A DNA stretch of 5,253 bases from Acidicaldus organivorans (GCA_000759655.1 KN174046.1:2645-7897), one strand, 5' to 3'. Numbered from the stretch's first letter, positions 1-4,914 are shown. The notes: generated by a model not told the origin, from the sequence alone. Made by a program: numbers and translations.

Positions 1-111
1 CATGCCGAGCGTGGCCCTCAGCCCCGCCCCGCCCGCGCCGACCACCACCACGTCATAGGTGTGGTCCACGATCCGGTAGGCACCGCGAGAAGGCTCAGTC
101 ATCGCGTTCAT
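1..111 (-). CDS. sdhA: Succinate dehydrogenase flavoprotein subunit, N-terminus (partial)
   Basis: Only the first 37 codons are present; the gene runs off the left edge. SdhA is the FAD-carrying catalytic subunit of complex II, which oxidises succinate to fumarate on the cytoplasmic face of the inner membrane. The visible peptide begins MNAMTEPSRGAYRIVDH and continues into a run of valines followed by GAGGAGLRA, the dinucleotide-binding (Rossmann) motif that holds the FAD at the start of all SdhA/FrdA proteins. The start at 111 is preferred over the in-frame ATG at 102 because a GAAGGGA ribosome binding site (119-125) lies 7 bases upstream of it. The gene follows sdhD by 46 bases in the usual C-D-A order; sdhB would be expected to the left of the window. 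Identification is from the motif and the neighbours. The active-site and histidyl-FAD residues are outside the window. Confidence 0.95.
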   Translation of the reverse strand, partial: MNAMTEPSRGAYRIVDHTYDVVVVGAGGAGLRATLGM

Positions 112-118
112 CGTCGAG

Positions 119-149
119 TCCCTTCGAGGGAGGAGGCCGCCTTGCGGCC
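119..149 (-). promoter_or_regulatory. Paired small hairpins over the sdhA ribosome binding site
   Basis: Two perfect short inverted repeats fill much of the sdhD-sdhA gap. GGCCGC (135-140) and GCGGCC (144-149) form a 6-bp stem with a 3-base loop. TCCCT (119-123) and AGGGA (127-131) form a 5-bp stem with a 3-base loop. In the mRNA the downstream arm of the second hairpin is AGGGA of the sdhA Shine-Dalgarno sequence, so folding would occlude it. There is no U-run, so these are not intrinsic terminators. A role in setting the sdhA translation rate is inference. Confidence 0.4.
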
Positions 150-157
150 CCGCCAGA

Positions 158-556
158 TCAGGTGAGAGCGAGGCGGAGAATGGCAAGCGCCCCGCGCAGG
201 AAGAGCAGCGCGACAGCGCCGCGCAGCACCAGGCGCCCGGCGCGCTGGTGGAGGGGGTTGGGGACGTAATCCTCGATCACCGCCGCCACGCCGAGTTCGA
301 GGTGATAGAAGAGGGCGGCGAGCAGGGCGAGCAGCAGCACCGCATGCCAGGGCCGCCCTGCCCAGCGCGCCGCGACCTCCTGGGGAGCGCCGAGCAGCCC
401 GAGCACCGAGCCCACGAACCACACCGCGAGCGGCACCAGCGCCACCGCCGTGGCCCGCTGGCCCCACCAGTGGCGGGTGCCGCTATGGCCCGCCCCGAGC
501 CCCCGCACCCGGCCCAGAGGGGAGCGCAACACCGATGCCTCGATTTTCTGTGCCAT
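158..556 (-). CDS. sdhD: Succinate dehydrogenase membrane anchor subunit SdhD
   Basis: A 132-residue integral membrane protein that, with SdhC, anchors SdhA-SdhB and carries haem b and the ubiquinone site of complex II. The SGTRHWWGQR segment (residues 25-34) before the first membrane span is characteristic of alphaproteobacterial SdhD. Three hydrophobic spans are visible at about residues 35-56, 70-92 and 107-130. H85, in the second span, aligns with the haem-ligand His of E. coli SdhD, and the following VIEDYV places D96 and Y97 where E. coli has the quinone-site Asp-Tyr pair. The start is supported by an AAGGAG site (564-569) 7 bases upstream. It sits 34 bases after sdhC and 46 bases before sdhA, so it is surely co-transcribed. 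Length is normal and nothing appears truncated. Confidence 0.95.
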   Translation of the reverse strand: MAQKIEASVLRSPLGRVRGLGAGHSGTRHWWGQRATAVALVPLAVWFVGSVLGLLGAPQEVAARWAGRPWHAVLLLALLAALFYHLELGVAAVIEDYVPNPLHQRAGRLVLRGAVALLFLRGALAILRLALT

Positions 557-572
557 CCGACCGCTCCTTGAG

Positions 573-590
573 GCTTGTCAAAGGACAGGC
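573..590 (-). promoter_or_regulatory. Small intercistronic hairpin between sdhC and sdhD
   Basis: GCTTGTC (573-579) and GACAGGC (584-590) can pair as a 7-bp stem with one mismatch (C/A in the RNA) around a 4-base loop. It abuts the sdhC stop codon and lies just upstream of the sdhD ribosome binding site. It has no U-tract, so it is not a terminator. It might affect processing or coupling, but it is weak and could be chance. Confidence 0.25.
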
Positions 591-1016
591 TTACCAGAGG
601 ATGAGCCCGATCACCCAGAGCAGCACCGTCACCCCCGCCGCGGCGGCCACCACCGCCTTGCCGGTCTTGTGGTATTCCGCGCGCTCGAAGCCGAGCCCGA
701 GGTCCCAGCCGAGATGGCGGATGCCGTTGAAGAAGTGATAGGCGAGCGCTGCCGTCCAGCCGAAGAGGAGGAGGAGGCCGATCGGCGAGCCAAGGAAGCG
801 CGCCATCGCCCGGTAATGCTCGGGCGGGCCGGCCACGGCGGCGAGCCAGGCCACGAGCAGGATGGCGCCCACCGCGAGTGCGAGCCCCGTGAAGCGGTGC
901 ATGATGGAGAGCACCGAGGTGATCTGGGGACGGTAGATCTGGAGATGGGGAGAAAGCGGACGCTCGATCAGGCGTCCATCGCTGGTCAGACCCGCGCGCC
1001 GGTCTCCTGCCGCCAT
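591..1016 (-). CDS. sdhC: Succinate dehydrogenase cytochrome b556 subunit SdhC
   Basis: A 141-residue membrane protein, the larger haem b anchor subunit of complex II. RPLSPHLQIYRPQ (residues 19-31) followed by SIMHRFTG (37-44) is the classical SdhC family signature; S37 and R41 correspond to quinone-site residues in E. coli SdhC. YHFFNGIRHLGWD (93-105) is the second signature, and H94 aligns with the haem axial ligand H84 of E. coli. Three hydrophobic spans lie at about 42-64, 76-98 and 120-140. The ATG at 1016 has an AGAGGA site (1024-1029) at 7-base spacing. It is the first gene of the sdh operon; a candidate promoter and leader hairpin lie immediately upstream. Length is slightly above E. 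coli SdhC because of the longer N-terminus, which is usual in alphaproteobacteria. Confidence 0.96.
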   Translation of the reverse strand: MAAGDRRAGLTSDGRLIERPLSPHLQIYRPQITSVLSIMHRFTGLALAVGAILLVAWLAAVAGPPEHYRAMARFLGSPIGLLLLFGWTAALAYHFFNGIRHLGWDLGLGFERAEYHKTGKAVVAAAAGVTVLLWVIGLILW

Positions 1017-1034
1017 AACACGATCCTCTCTCTT

Positions 1035-1053
1035 CCGGTCCTCTCGGGACCGG
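1035..1053 (-). promoter_or_regulatory. 5' leader stem-loop of the sdh transcript
   Basis: CCGGTCC (1035-1041) and GGACCGG (1047-1053) form a perfect 7-bp stem with a 5-base loop. On the minus strand it begins about 4 bases after the start site predicted from the promoter at 1064-1092 and ends 5 bases before the sdhC Shine-Dalgarno sequence. No U-run follows, so termination is unlikely. 5'-terminal hairpins of this type often protect mRNA from decay; that role here is inference. Confidence 0.5.
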
Positions 1054-1063
1054 CTACGCGCGA

Positions 1064-1092
1064 TGCTTAGAACCGCCGTGCCCTGCGGTCAA
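1064..1092 (-). promoter_or_regulatory. Candidate sigma-70-type promoter for sdhCDA(B)
   Basis: Read on the minus strand, TTGACC (1087-1092) matches the -35 consensus in five of six bases. It is followed after exactly 17 bases by TAAGCA (1064-1069) as a weaker -10. The predicted start is near 1057, leaving a 5' leader of about 40 bases to the sdhC ATG. The gap is the only space for an sdh promoter in the window. The -10 match is modest, so the call depends on the -35 and the spacing. Confidence 0.5.
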
Positions 1093-1101
1093 TGGCCGCT
1101 C

Positions 1102-1133
1102 TCGATCAGCCGATCGATAGGAACATCCGTTCC
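1102..1133. promoter_or_regulatory. Two adjacent dyads upstream of the sdh promoter
   Basis: TCGATC-AGCC-GATCGA (1102-1117) and GGAAC-ATCC-GTTCC (1120-1133) are perfect inverted repeats with 6-bp and 5-bp arms, separated by two bases. They lie just upstream of the predicted -35 for sdhC, roughly -45 to -76 from the predicted start, a usual position for an activator. Neither has a T-run, so they make poor intrinsic terminators for the flgH end. The binding protein is unknown. Confidence 0.35.
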
Positions 1134-1161
1134 GGCGGCGGGCGTTCAGGCGGAAGCAGGC

Positions 1162-1992
1162 TCAGAAGGGCAGCAGCACGTCGAGGAGCTGCTGGCCCCA
1201 GCGCGGCTCGTTGACCTCGGTGAGCTGGCCGCGGCCCGAATAGGTGATGCGCGCCTCGGCGATGCGGTCGTGCGAGATGGTGTTGTCGCTCGCGATGTCT
1301 TCGGGGCGGATCACGCCGGTGACCTTGACCTGGCGGAGTTCGGCATTGACCAGCATCTCCTGGCGCGCCTCGATCACCAGATTGCCGTTGGGCAGCACCT
1401 GGGTGACGACCGCGGCGAGGCGGACGGTGACGTTCTCGTTGCGCTGGATCTGGCCAATGGTGAAGAGGTTGGTGCCACTCTGGGTATTGACGAGGTTGCT
1501 GCCCGTCGCCCCCTTGAGGAAGGAGGGGATCAGCGCCTGCAGGCCGAAGAAGCCCGGCATGCCCATCGTTTCGTTGTCGGTGCGCTGCTCCATCGTGTTG
1601 TCGTTGAGGGTGGCGGCGTCGTTCATGTTGATGACGATGGTAACGAGATCCCCCACCTTGGAGGCGCGCTCATCCTTGAAGAAGGCGCGCGCGCCGGGCC
1701 GCCAGAGGCTGTTCTCGACGGGCGGCGGCGGCGAGGGCGCCGGGGTCGGCATGGTCATCGGCCGCCAGTTCGGATCGAGGGTGGGATCGGAGGAAGGCGA
1801 GACGGGGGGCGGCTTGCCCACCTCCGCCACATTGCTCAAAACGCCGCAGGCGCTCGCCAAAAGCAGGGGAAGCAGGGCTGCGGCCCGCAGACCCCGCCGT
1901 CCCTTGCCGCGCCTTTCGGGCGAAGGGAGGGGCGCCGTTTTGGCACCAAACCTGGCGGGGAGTGCAGCGAACGTCATCGTCTTCCGCGCCAT
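1162..1992 (-). CDS. flgH: Flagellar L-ring lipoprotein FlgH
   Basis: FlgH forms the outer-membrane L-ring, the bushing around the flagellar rod. It is 276 residues, longer than the roughly 230 of E. coli FlgH. A basic N-terminus (to about residue 36) precedes a hydrophobic stretch ending LLASAC, with C49 as the likely lipidated cysteine; the -3 residue is Ala rather than the usual Leu. A Pro-rich linker covers about 60-92. The family core begins SLWRPGARAFFKDERASKVGD, split here as SLWRPGARAFF (95-105) and KDERASKVGD (106-115). It ends with GRGQLTEVNEPRWGQQ and the terminal LLPF. The start is supported by GGGAGG (1999-2004) 6 bases upstream, directly after the flgA stop, despite an unusually long n-region. 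It is the last flagellar gene, 145 bases before sdhC. Residues 22-31 are encoded by a palindrome. Confidence 0.96.
   Translation of the reverse strand: MARKTMTFAALPARFGAKTAPLPSPERRGKGRRGLRAAALLPLLLASACGVLSNVAEVGKPPPVSPSSDPTLDPNWRPMTMPTPAPSPPPPVENSLWRPGARAFFKDERASKVGDLVTIVINMNDAATLNDNTMEQRTDNETMGMPGFFGLQALIPSFLKGATGSNLVNTQSGTNLFTIGQIQRNENVTVRLAAVVTQVLPNGNLVIEARQEMLVNAELRQVKVTGVIRPEDIASDNTISHDRIAEARITYSGRGQLTEVNEPRWGQQLLDVLLPF
1901..1927. repeat. Imperfect palindrome inside the flgH signal region (REP-like)
   Basis: CCCTT (1901-1905) plus CGCC (1910-1913) pair with GGCG (1919-1922) plus AAGGG (1923-1927) around a 5-base loop, leaving a 4-base bulge: nine pairs in total. It encodes exactly residues L22-G31 (LPSPERRGKG), a peptide typical of translated GC-rich repetitive palindromes. 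Whether other copies exist in the genome cannot be seen here. Confidence 0.4.
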
Positions 1993-2004
1993 CGCCCGCC
2001 TCCC

Positions 2005-3084
2005 TTACGGCCAGCCCACCGCAGGTGTGGTGGGCATCAGGGCGGGAAGGCTTCCCGCCACCGGCACGATGCCGGGCCCCGCCCCATCCTGCGGCGGCAC
2101 TTCCGGGCTGCTCCCCGGCATTACCCGCGCCGTCCCCGGCCCGGTCACCTCGGCGTCGAGCACGGCGCGCGAGCGGGGATTGAGCACGCGCACGATCGCC
2201 CCGCGCGTGCCGTCCTCGAGCGCCTGGCCCTGGGTGGTGATGGAAAGCCCGCCCTGATCGAAGGTGAGGCGGACGGGTAGGCCGCGGCGCACCAGCGGGG
2301 GCTCGGCGAGATCGGCGCGGCGGATCATCTGGCCCGGGATGAGCGGATGACGGGGCGTGAGGCCGACGACATCCTCGAGGGAGAGCGCGGCGCCGTCACC
2401 GAGCTGGTCCTTGCGGATCCGCAACTTTTTCAGATCGGCCGGTGCGATCACCACGCCCGGATCGAGGCGCAAGGCCGGCACCGGCACTTCGGCCATCGCC
2501 CACACCCGGCCCGCCACACGTAGCGAGACCGGCTTCATCCCCGCCGAGAGCAGCGTGACATCGGCGGTGAAGGCGCCATGCGCAGCGTCGAAATCGAGCC
2601 CCAGCACGCGGACCTCCAGCGGCGCGCCGGCGGGCACCGGCGGCAGCGCGCCCGTGGTGAGCGCGATGTCGAGATCATCGCCCGCTCCTTCGCGTTTAAG
2701 GACGTCGGCGAGCGCGTCGATCAGCTCTTGACGGGTCGGCGCGCGGGCGGGGCGCTCGAGCACCGCCTCGTCGCGATCCGATGTGGGGCGCCAGTCCACG
2801 CCGTATTGGCGGGCGATGGCGGCAAGCTGCCGGGCGGGGACGACGATTTTCGCGCCCGGCTCCGGGGCGGGGCCGAGGATGCGTTCGGCATTGGGCCCGG
2901 CATCGGAGAAGAGATCGGAAAGCCGCACCACCGAGTCGGTGAGCGTGACGTAGGGATGGAGCTCGGCCGCCGTCGCGCCGCGCGGAGGCGCAAGCAGGAG
3001 CGCGGTGGAGGCGAGCGCCGTGGCGAGAAGGGCCCGATGCGGCGAGCGGAAGAGGGGGCGGAGGAAGGGATGAGGGCGGGTCAT
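2005..3084 (-). CDS. flgA: Flagellar basal-body P-ring formation chaperone FlgA
   Basis: FlgA is the periplasmic chaperone that helps FlgI assemble into the P-ring. The 359-residue product has a signal peptide (basic N-terminus, hydrophobic about 18-33, likely cleavage after ATAA at 40). The middle part (about 45-195) is typical of the long alphaproteobacterial FlgA. A SAF-type domain spans about 198-258 (VPVPALRLDPGVVI and then GLTPRHPLIPGQMI). The C-terminal FlgA core contains VRRGLPVRLTF, ALEDGTRGAIVRVLN and the closing TGPGTARV (to 321). It is longer than enterobacterial FlgA (about 220) because of the N-terminal half and a Pro/Gly-rich tail of 38 residues. The ATG lies 14 bases after the flgG stop and has no recognisable Shine-Dalgarno sequence, suggesting translational coupling. 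No better in-frame start is visible. It ends 12 bases before flgH. Confidence 0.94.
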   Translation of the reverse strand: MTRPHPFLRPLFRSPHRALLATALASTALLLAPPRGATAAELHPYVTLTDSVVRLSDLFSDAGPNAERILGPAPEPGAKIVVPARQLAAIARQYGVDWRPTSDRDEAVLERPARAPTRQELIDALADVLKREGAGDDLDIALTTGALPPVPAGAPLEVRVLGLDFDAAHGAFTADVTLLSAGMKPVSLRVAGRVWAMAEVPVPALRLDPGVVIAPADLKKLRIRKDQLGDGAALSLEDVVGLTPRHPLIPGQMIRRADLAEPPLVRRGLPVRLTFDQGGLSITTQGQALEDGTRGAIVRVLNPRSRAVLDAEVTGPGTARVMPGSSPEVPPQDGAGPGIVPVAGSLPALMPTTPAVGWP

Positions 3085-3098
3085 GGCAGCACGTGCGC

Positions 3099-3887
3099 TC
3101 AGCGGAGATTGGTGAGGGTGGAGAGCATCTGGTCGGAGGTGGTGATGACGCGCGAGTTCATCTCGTAGGCGCGCTGGGCGGTGATCAGGTTGGTGATCTC
3201 GGTCACCACGTTGACGTTGGAGAGTTCGAGGAACCCCTGCTGGATGGTGGCGTAGCCCGGCTGGCCGGGCTGGCCGGGAACCGGCACGCCGGAGGCGGCG
3301 GTCTGCAGAAAGAGGTTGTTGCCCATCGCCTCGAGTCCCTCCTCGTTGGGAAAGACCACGAGCTGGAGCTGGCCCACCGTCTGCGGCTGGGTCTGGTTGG
3401 GAAGCAGCACCTGCACCTGGCCCACCTGGCTGATGTTCACCGAGGTGGCGTTGATCGGGATGGTGATGCCGGGCAGCACCACGTAGCCGTCCGAGGTGAC
3501 GAGCTGGCCGGTGGGCGAGAGGCTGAACGTGCCGTCGCGGGTATAGGCGATCTGGCCGGTGGGAAGCTGGATCTGGAAATAGCCCGCGCCCTGCAGGGCG
3601 AGATCGAGCGTGTTATTGGTCTGCTGCAGGCTTCCCTGCTCGTTGATCCGCCCGATCGCCGAGTTCTGCACGCCGAGCCCGACCTGGATGCCGGCGGGCA
3701 GGATGGTGCCGGTCTGGGACGTGTAGGAGCCGACGCGGCGCAGGTCCTGGTAGATGAGGTCCTGGAACTGCGCGCGCTGGCGCTTGTAGGCGGTCGTCGT
3801 CATGTTGGCGATGTTGTTGGAGATCACCTCGACATTGACCTCCTGGGCCTGCATGCCGGTGGCGGCGATCTCGAGCGAACGCATCAT
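3099..3887 (-). CDS. flgG: Flagellar basal-body distal rod protein FlgG
   Basis: FlgG polymerises into the distal rod, the driveshaft crossing the periplasm through the P- and L-rings. Its 262 residues match the family (E. coli about 260). The N-terminal rod motif EVISNNIANMTTTAYKR lies at 20-36. The segment YQDLRRVGSYTSQTG (46-60) distinguishes FlgG from FlgF and the hook protein. The domain starting NNTLDLALQGAGYFQI (91-106) is the conserved beta region. The C-terminal helix begins QGFLELSNVNVVTE (217-230) and includes AQRAYEMNSRV. Two ATG codons stand in tandem; the first (3885-3887) is chosen because AAAGGAA (3897-3903) lies 9 bases upstream. It follows flgF by 31 bases. A VPGQPGQPG stretch at 203-211 is a small local repeat. 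It appears intact. Confidence 0.98.
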   Translation of the reverse strand: MMRSLEIAATGMQAQEVNVEVISNNIANMTTTAYKRQRAQFQDLIYQDLRRVGSYTSQTGTILPAGIQVGLGVQNSAIGRINEQGSLQQTNNTLDLALQGAGYFQIQLPTGQIAYTRDGTFSLSPTGQLVTSDGYVVLPGITIPINATSVNISQVGQVQVLLPNQTQPQTVGQLQLVVFPNEEGLEAMGNNLFLQTAASGVPVPGQPGQPGYATIQQGFLELSNVNVVTEITNLITAQRAYEMNSRVITTSDQMLSTLTNLR

Positions 3888-3918
3888 GGCGCGGTGTTCC
3901 TTTCAGCGCAGCCTGGCC

Positions 3919-4655
3919 TCAGGCGGGGGTGAGGATCTTGGAGATCGCGTTCAATTGGCGCGTATCCTCCTCCTCGATGAACTGGGTGGCGAACTGGTAT
4001 TCGCGGGACTGGTCGATCATCAGGGTGAGCTCGGCGATCGGCTGGACGTTGCTCTGCTCGATCATCCCTTGCACCACGCTCGCCGCACTCACCGGCTGGG
4101 TGGGCCGGTGGCGCGGTAATGGCTTGACCCTTCCGCGGCGAGCGCGGTCGGATCCTGAGGGGCGACGAGGCCGATCTGGCCGATCGGGCCGTTGGCCCCG
4201 GAGATGGTGCCATCGCGCGCCACCTGGATCGGGGCGTCACTCGGCGAAAGGGTGATCGGCCTTCCGTTGGTGTCGAGGAGCTGGTTGCCCTCGGCATCGA
4301 CGATGGTGCCCTGCGCATCGAGCTGGAAATGCCCGGCGCGGGTGAGCCGCGGCCCGGCCGGGGTGTTCACCGTGAAATAACCGGGGCCGTGGATGGCGAG
4401 ATCGAGCGGATTGTCGGTCTTGACGAAGGCGCCTTCGCGCGGGTCGCGCCAGATGGCGCGGTCCTGGGTGTAGATGATGGTCTCACCCCCCTTGGGCGCC
4501 TGGGTGCCCTGCTGGCGGCTGATCCAGTCGGAGAAGGCGAGGCGCTCGGCCTTGTAGCCGTCGGTGGTGCTGTTAGCGAGATTGTTCGCGGTGATGTCGA
4601 TCAGGCGTTCCACCCCGACCACCCGGGAAAGGGCAAGGGCAATCGCGTTCTGCAT
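3919..4655 (-). pseudogene. flgF: Flagellar proximal rod protein FlgF, split by an apparent frameshift
   Basis: FlgF forms the proximal rod next to FlgG. The first frame runs from the ATG at 4655 to a TGA at 4089-4091 (188 codons). It carries DITANNLANSTTDGYKAER (20-38), NPLDLAIHGPGYFTV (82-96) and a FlgF core to HYRATG (179-184). After position 184 the homologous sequence continues in another frame as PTQPVSAASVVQGMIEQ and SNVQPIAELTLMIDQ, then EYQFATQFIEEED, to LTPA and TGA at 3919-3921. One extra base, for example a fourth C in the run at 4102-4104, would give a normal 245-residue FlgF. Because both parts and the operon are well conserved, a sequencing error or very recent mutation is most likely. 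The ATG at 4655 is chosen over the GTG at 4664 because AAGGAG (4664-4669) is spaced 8 bases from it. Confidence 0.9.
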
Positions 4656-4673
4656 CGGCGGCACTCCTTCCTT

Positions 4674-4699
4674 CGATCACAGCGATTCCGATCACTGCG
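4674..4699. repeat. Two 11-bp direct repeats in the flgF leader
   Basis: CGATCACAGCG (4674-4684) and CGATCACTGCG (4689-4699) differ at one base and have a 15-base period. They lie between the predicted sigma-54 start site and the flgF ribosome binding site. The related core GTGATC also appears on the opposite strand in the loop of the hairpin at 4757-4786. They could be a regulator site acting downstream of the start site; this is inference. Confidence 0.4.
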
Positions 4700-4756
4700 C
4701 TTTCGACCCCCGCAGGACTTCGATCCCGATGGCCCTTCGCCCCTTGGAGATCCCGG

Positions 4757-4786
4757 CGCGCTGCGGGTGATCCCCGCCGCAGCGCG
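4757..4786 (-). promoter_or_regulatory. 10-bp perfect stem-loop at the predicted flgF transcript 5' end
   Basis: CGCGCTGCGG (4757-4766) and CCGCAGCGCG (4777-4786) are perfect inverted repeats around a 10-base loop. The predicted sigma-54 start site is about 4786, so the flgFGAH mRNA would begin with this hairpin. No U-run follows on either strand. It may stabilise the mRNA 5' end or act as a DNA operator over the start site. Confidence 0.55.
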
Positions 4787-4796
4787 GAAAGGGGAA

Positions 4797-4813
4797 TGCA
4801 ACCGTCGTGCCAA
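4797..4813 (-). promoter_or_regulatory. Sigma-54 (RpoN) promoter for flgF-flgG-flgA-flgH
   Basis: The minus strand reads TTGGCACGACGGTTGCA, matching the RpoN consensus (TGGCACG-N4-TTGCA) at essentially every defined base. The -24 GG (4810-4811) and -12 GC (4798-4799) are separated by the required 10 bases. It lies about 140 bases upstream of the flgF ATG and points towards it. Known precedent: the Caulobacter rod and ring operons are RpoN- and FlbD-dependent. Expected start near 4786. Confidence 0.85.
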
Positions 4814-4869
4814 AGGGGAGTGAGCGCCGGGGATGGGCGGAAGAGGCCGCGGGCGCCGAAAACCGGTGA

Positions 4870-4901
4870 GGGGCAGGGAGAGGCGGAGGGGAGGGGTCGG
4901 G
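4870..4901 (+). other. G-rich tract in the divergent gap
   Basis: The plus strand has runs of three or four G at 4870-4873, 4876-4878, 4888-4891, 4893-4896 and 4899-4901 within a nearly pyrimidine-free stretch. Four runs could form a quadruplex if one 9-base loop is allowed. It sits between the sigma-54 promoter and the possible enhancer dyad. Function is unknown. Confidence 0.3.
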
Positions 4902-4914
4902 CAAATTCTGCCGG
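4898..4914. promoter_or_regulatory. Possible enhancer dyad for an NtrC/FlbD-type activator
   Basis: GGCA-AATTC-TGCC (4900-4912) is a perfect inverted repeat with 4-bp arms, and the bases at 4898 and 4914 also pair across it. It lies about 87-115 bases upstream of the -24 element of the flgF promoter, a typical distance for an activator of sigma-54 polymerase. A second GGCAA occurs at 4927-4931, 27 bases away. Assignment to FlbD is inference from context. Confidence 0.35.

Noticed and set aside
450..1070. Plus-strand open frame opposite sdhC and sdhD
   Set aside because: Antisense to two clear membrane-anchor genes, with a charged low-complexity product and no start signal.
1120..1133. LexA box GAAC-N4-GTTC near sdhC
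   Set aside because: That spacing is the Gram-positive LexA site; alphaproteobacterial LexA recognises GTTC-N7-GTTC, and sdh is not an SOS gene. Kept only as an unassigned dyad.
1063..2280. Long open frame of 405 codons on the plus strand
   Set aside because: It is antisense to flgH and flgA, encodes a low-complexity His/Gly/Arg-rich peptide, has no ribosome binding site, and is expected from high-GC codon bias.
3093..3932. Open frame of 279 codons on the plus strand
   Set aside because: It is the antisense shadow of flgG, which is unmistakable on the minus strand; the peptide is rich in Gly, Leu, His and Asp without family motifs.
4098..4110. Programmed -1 frameshift site in flgF
   Set aside because: No X XXY YYZ heptamer is in register; only weak single-tRNA slippage on C-runs would be possible, so a sequencing error or mutation is preferred.
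3884..4318. Minus-strand frame overlapping flgF
   Set aside because: It is the third frame, neither of the two that encode FlgF, and gives an Arg/Pro-rich nonsense peptide.
4662..4664. GTG as the flgF start (three codons before the ATG)
   Set aside because: It overlaps the Shine-Dalgarno sequence itself; the ATG at 4655 has correct 8-base spacing and matches the usual FlgF N-terminus.
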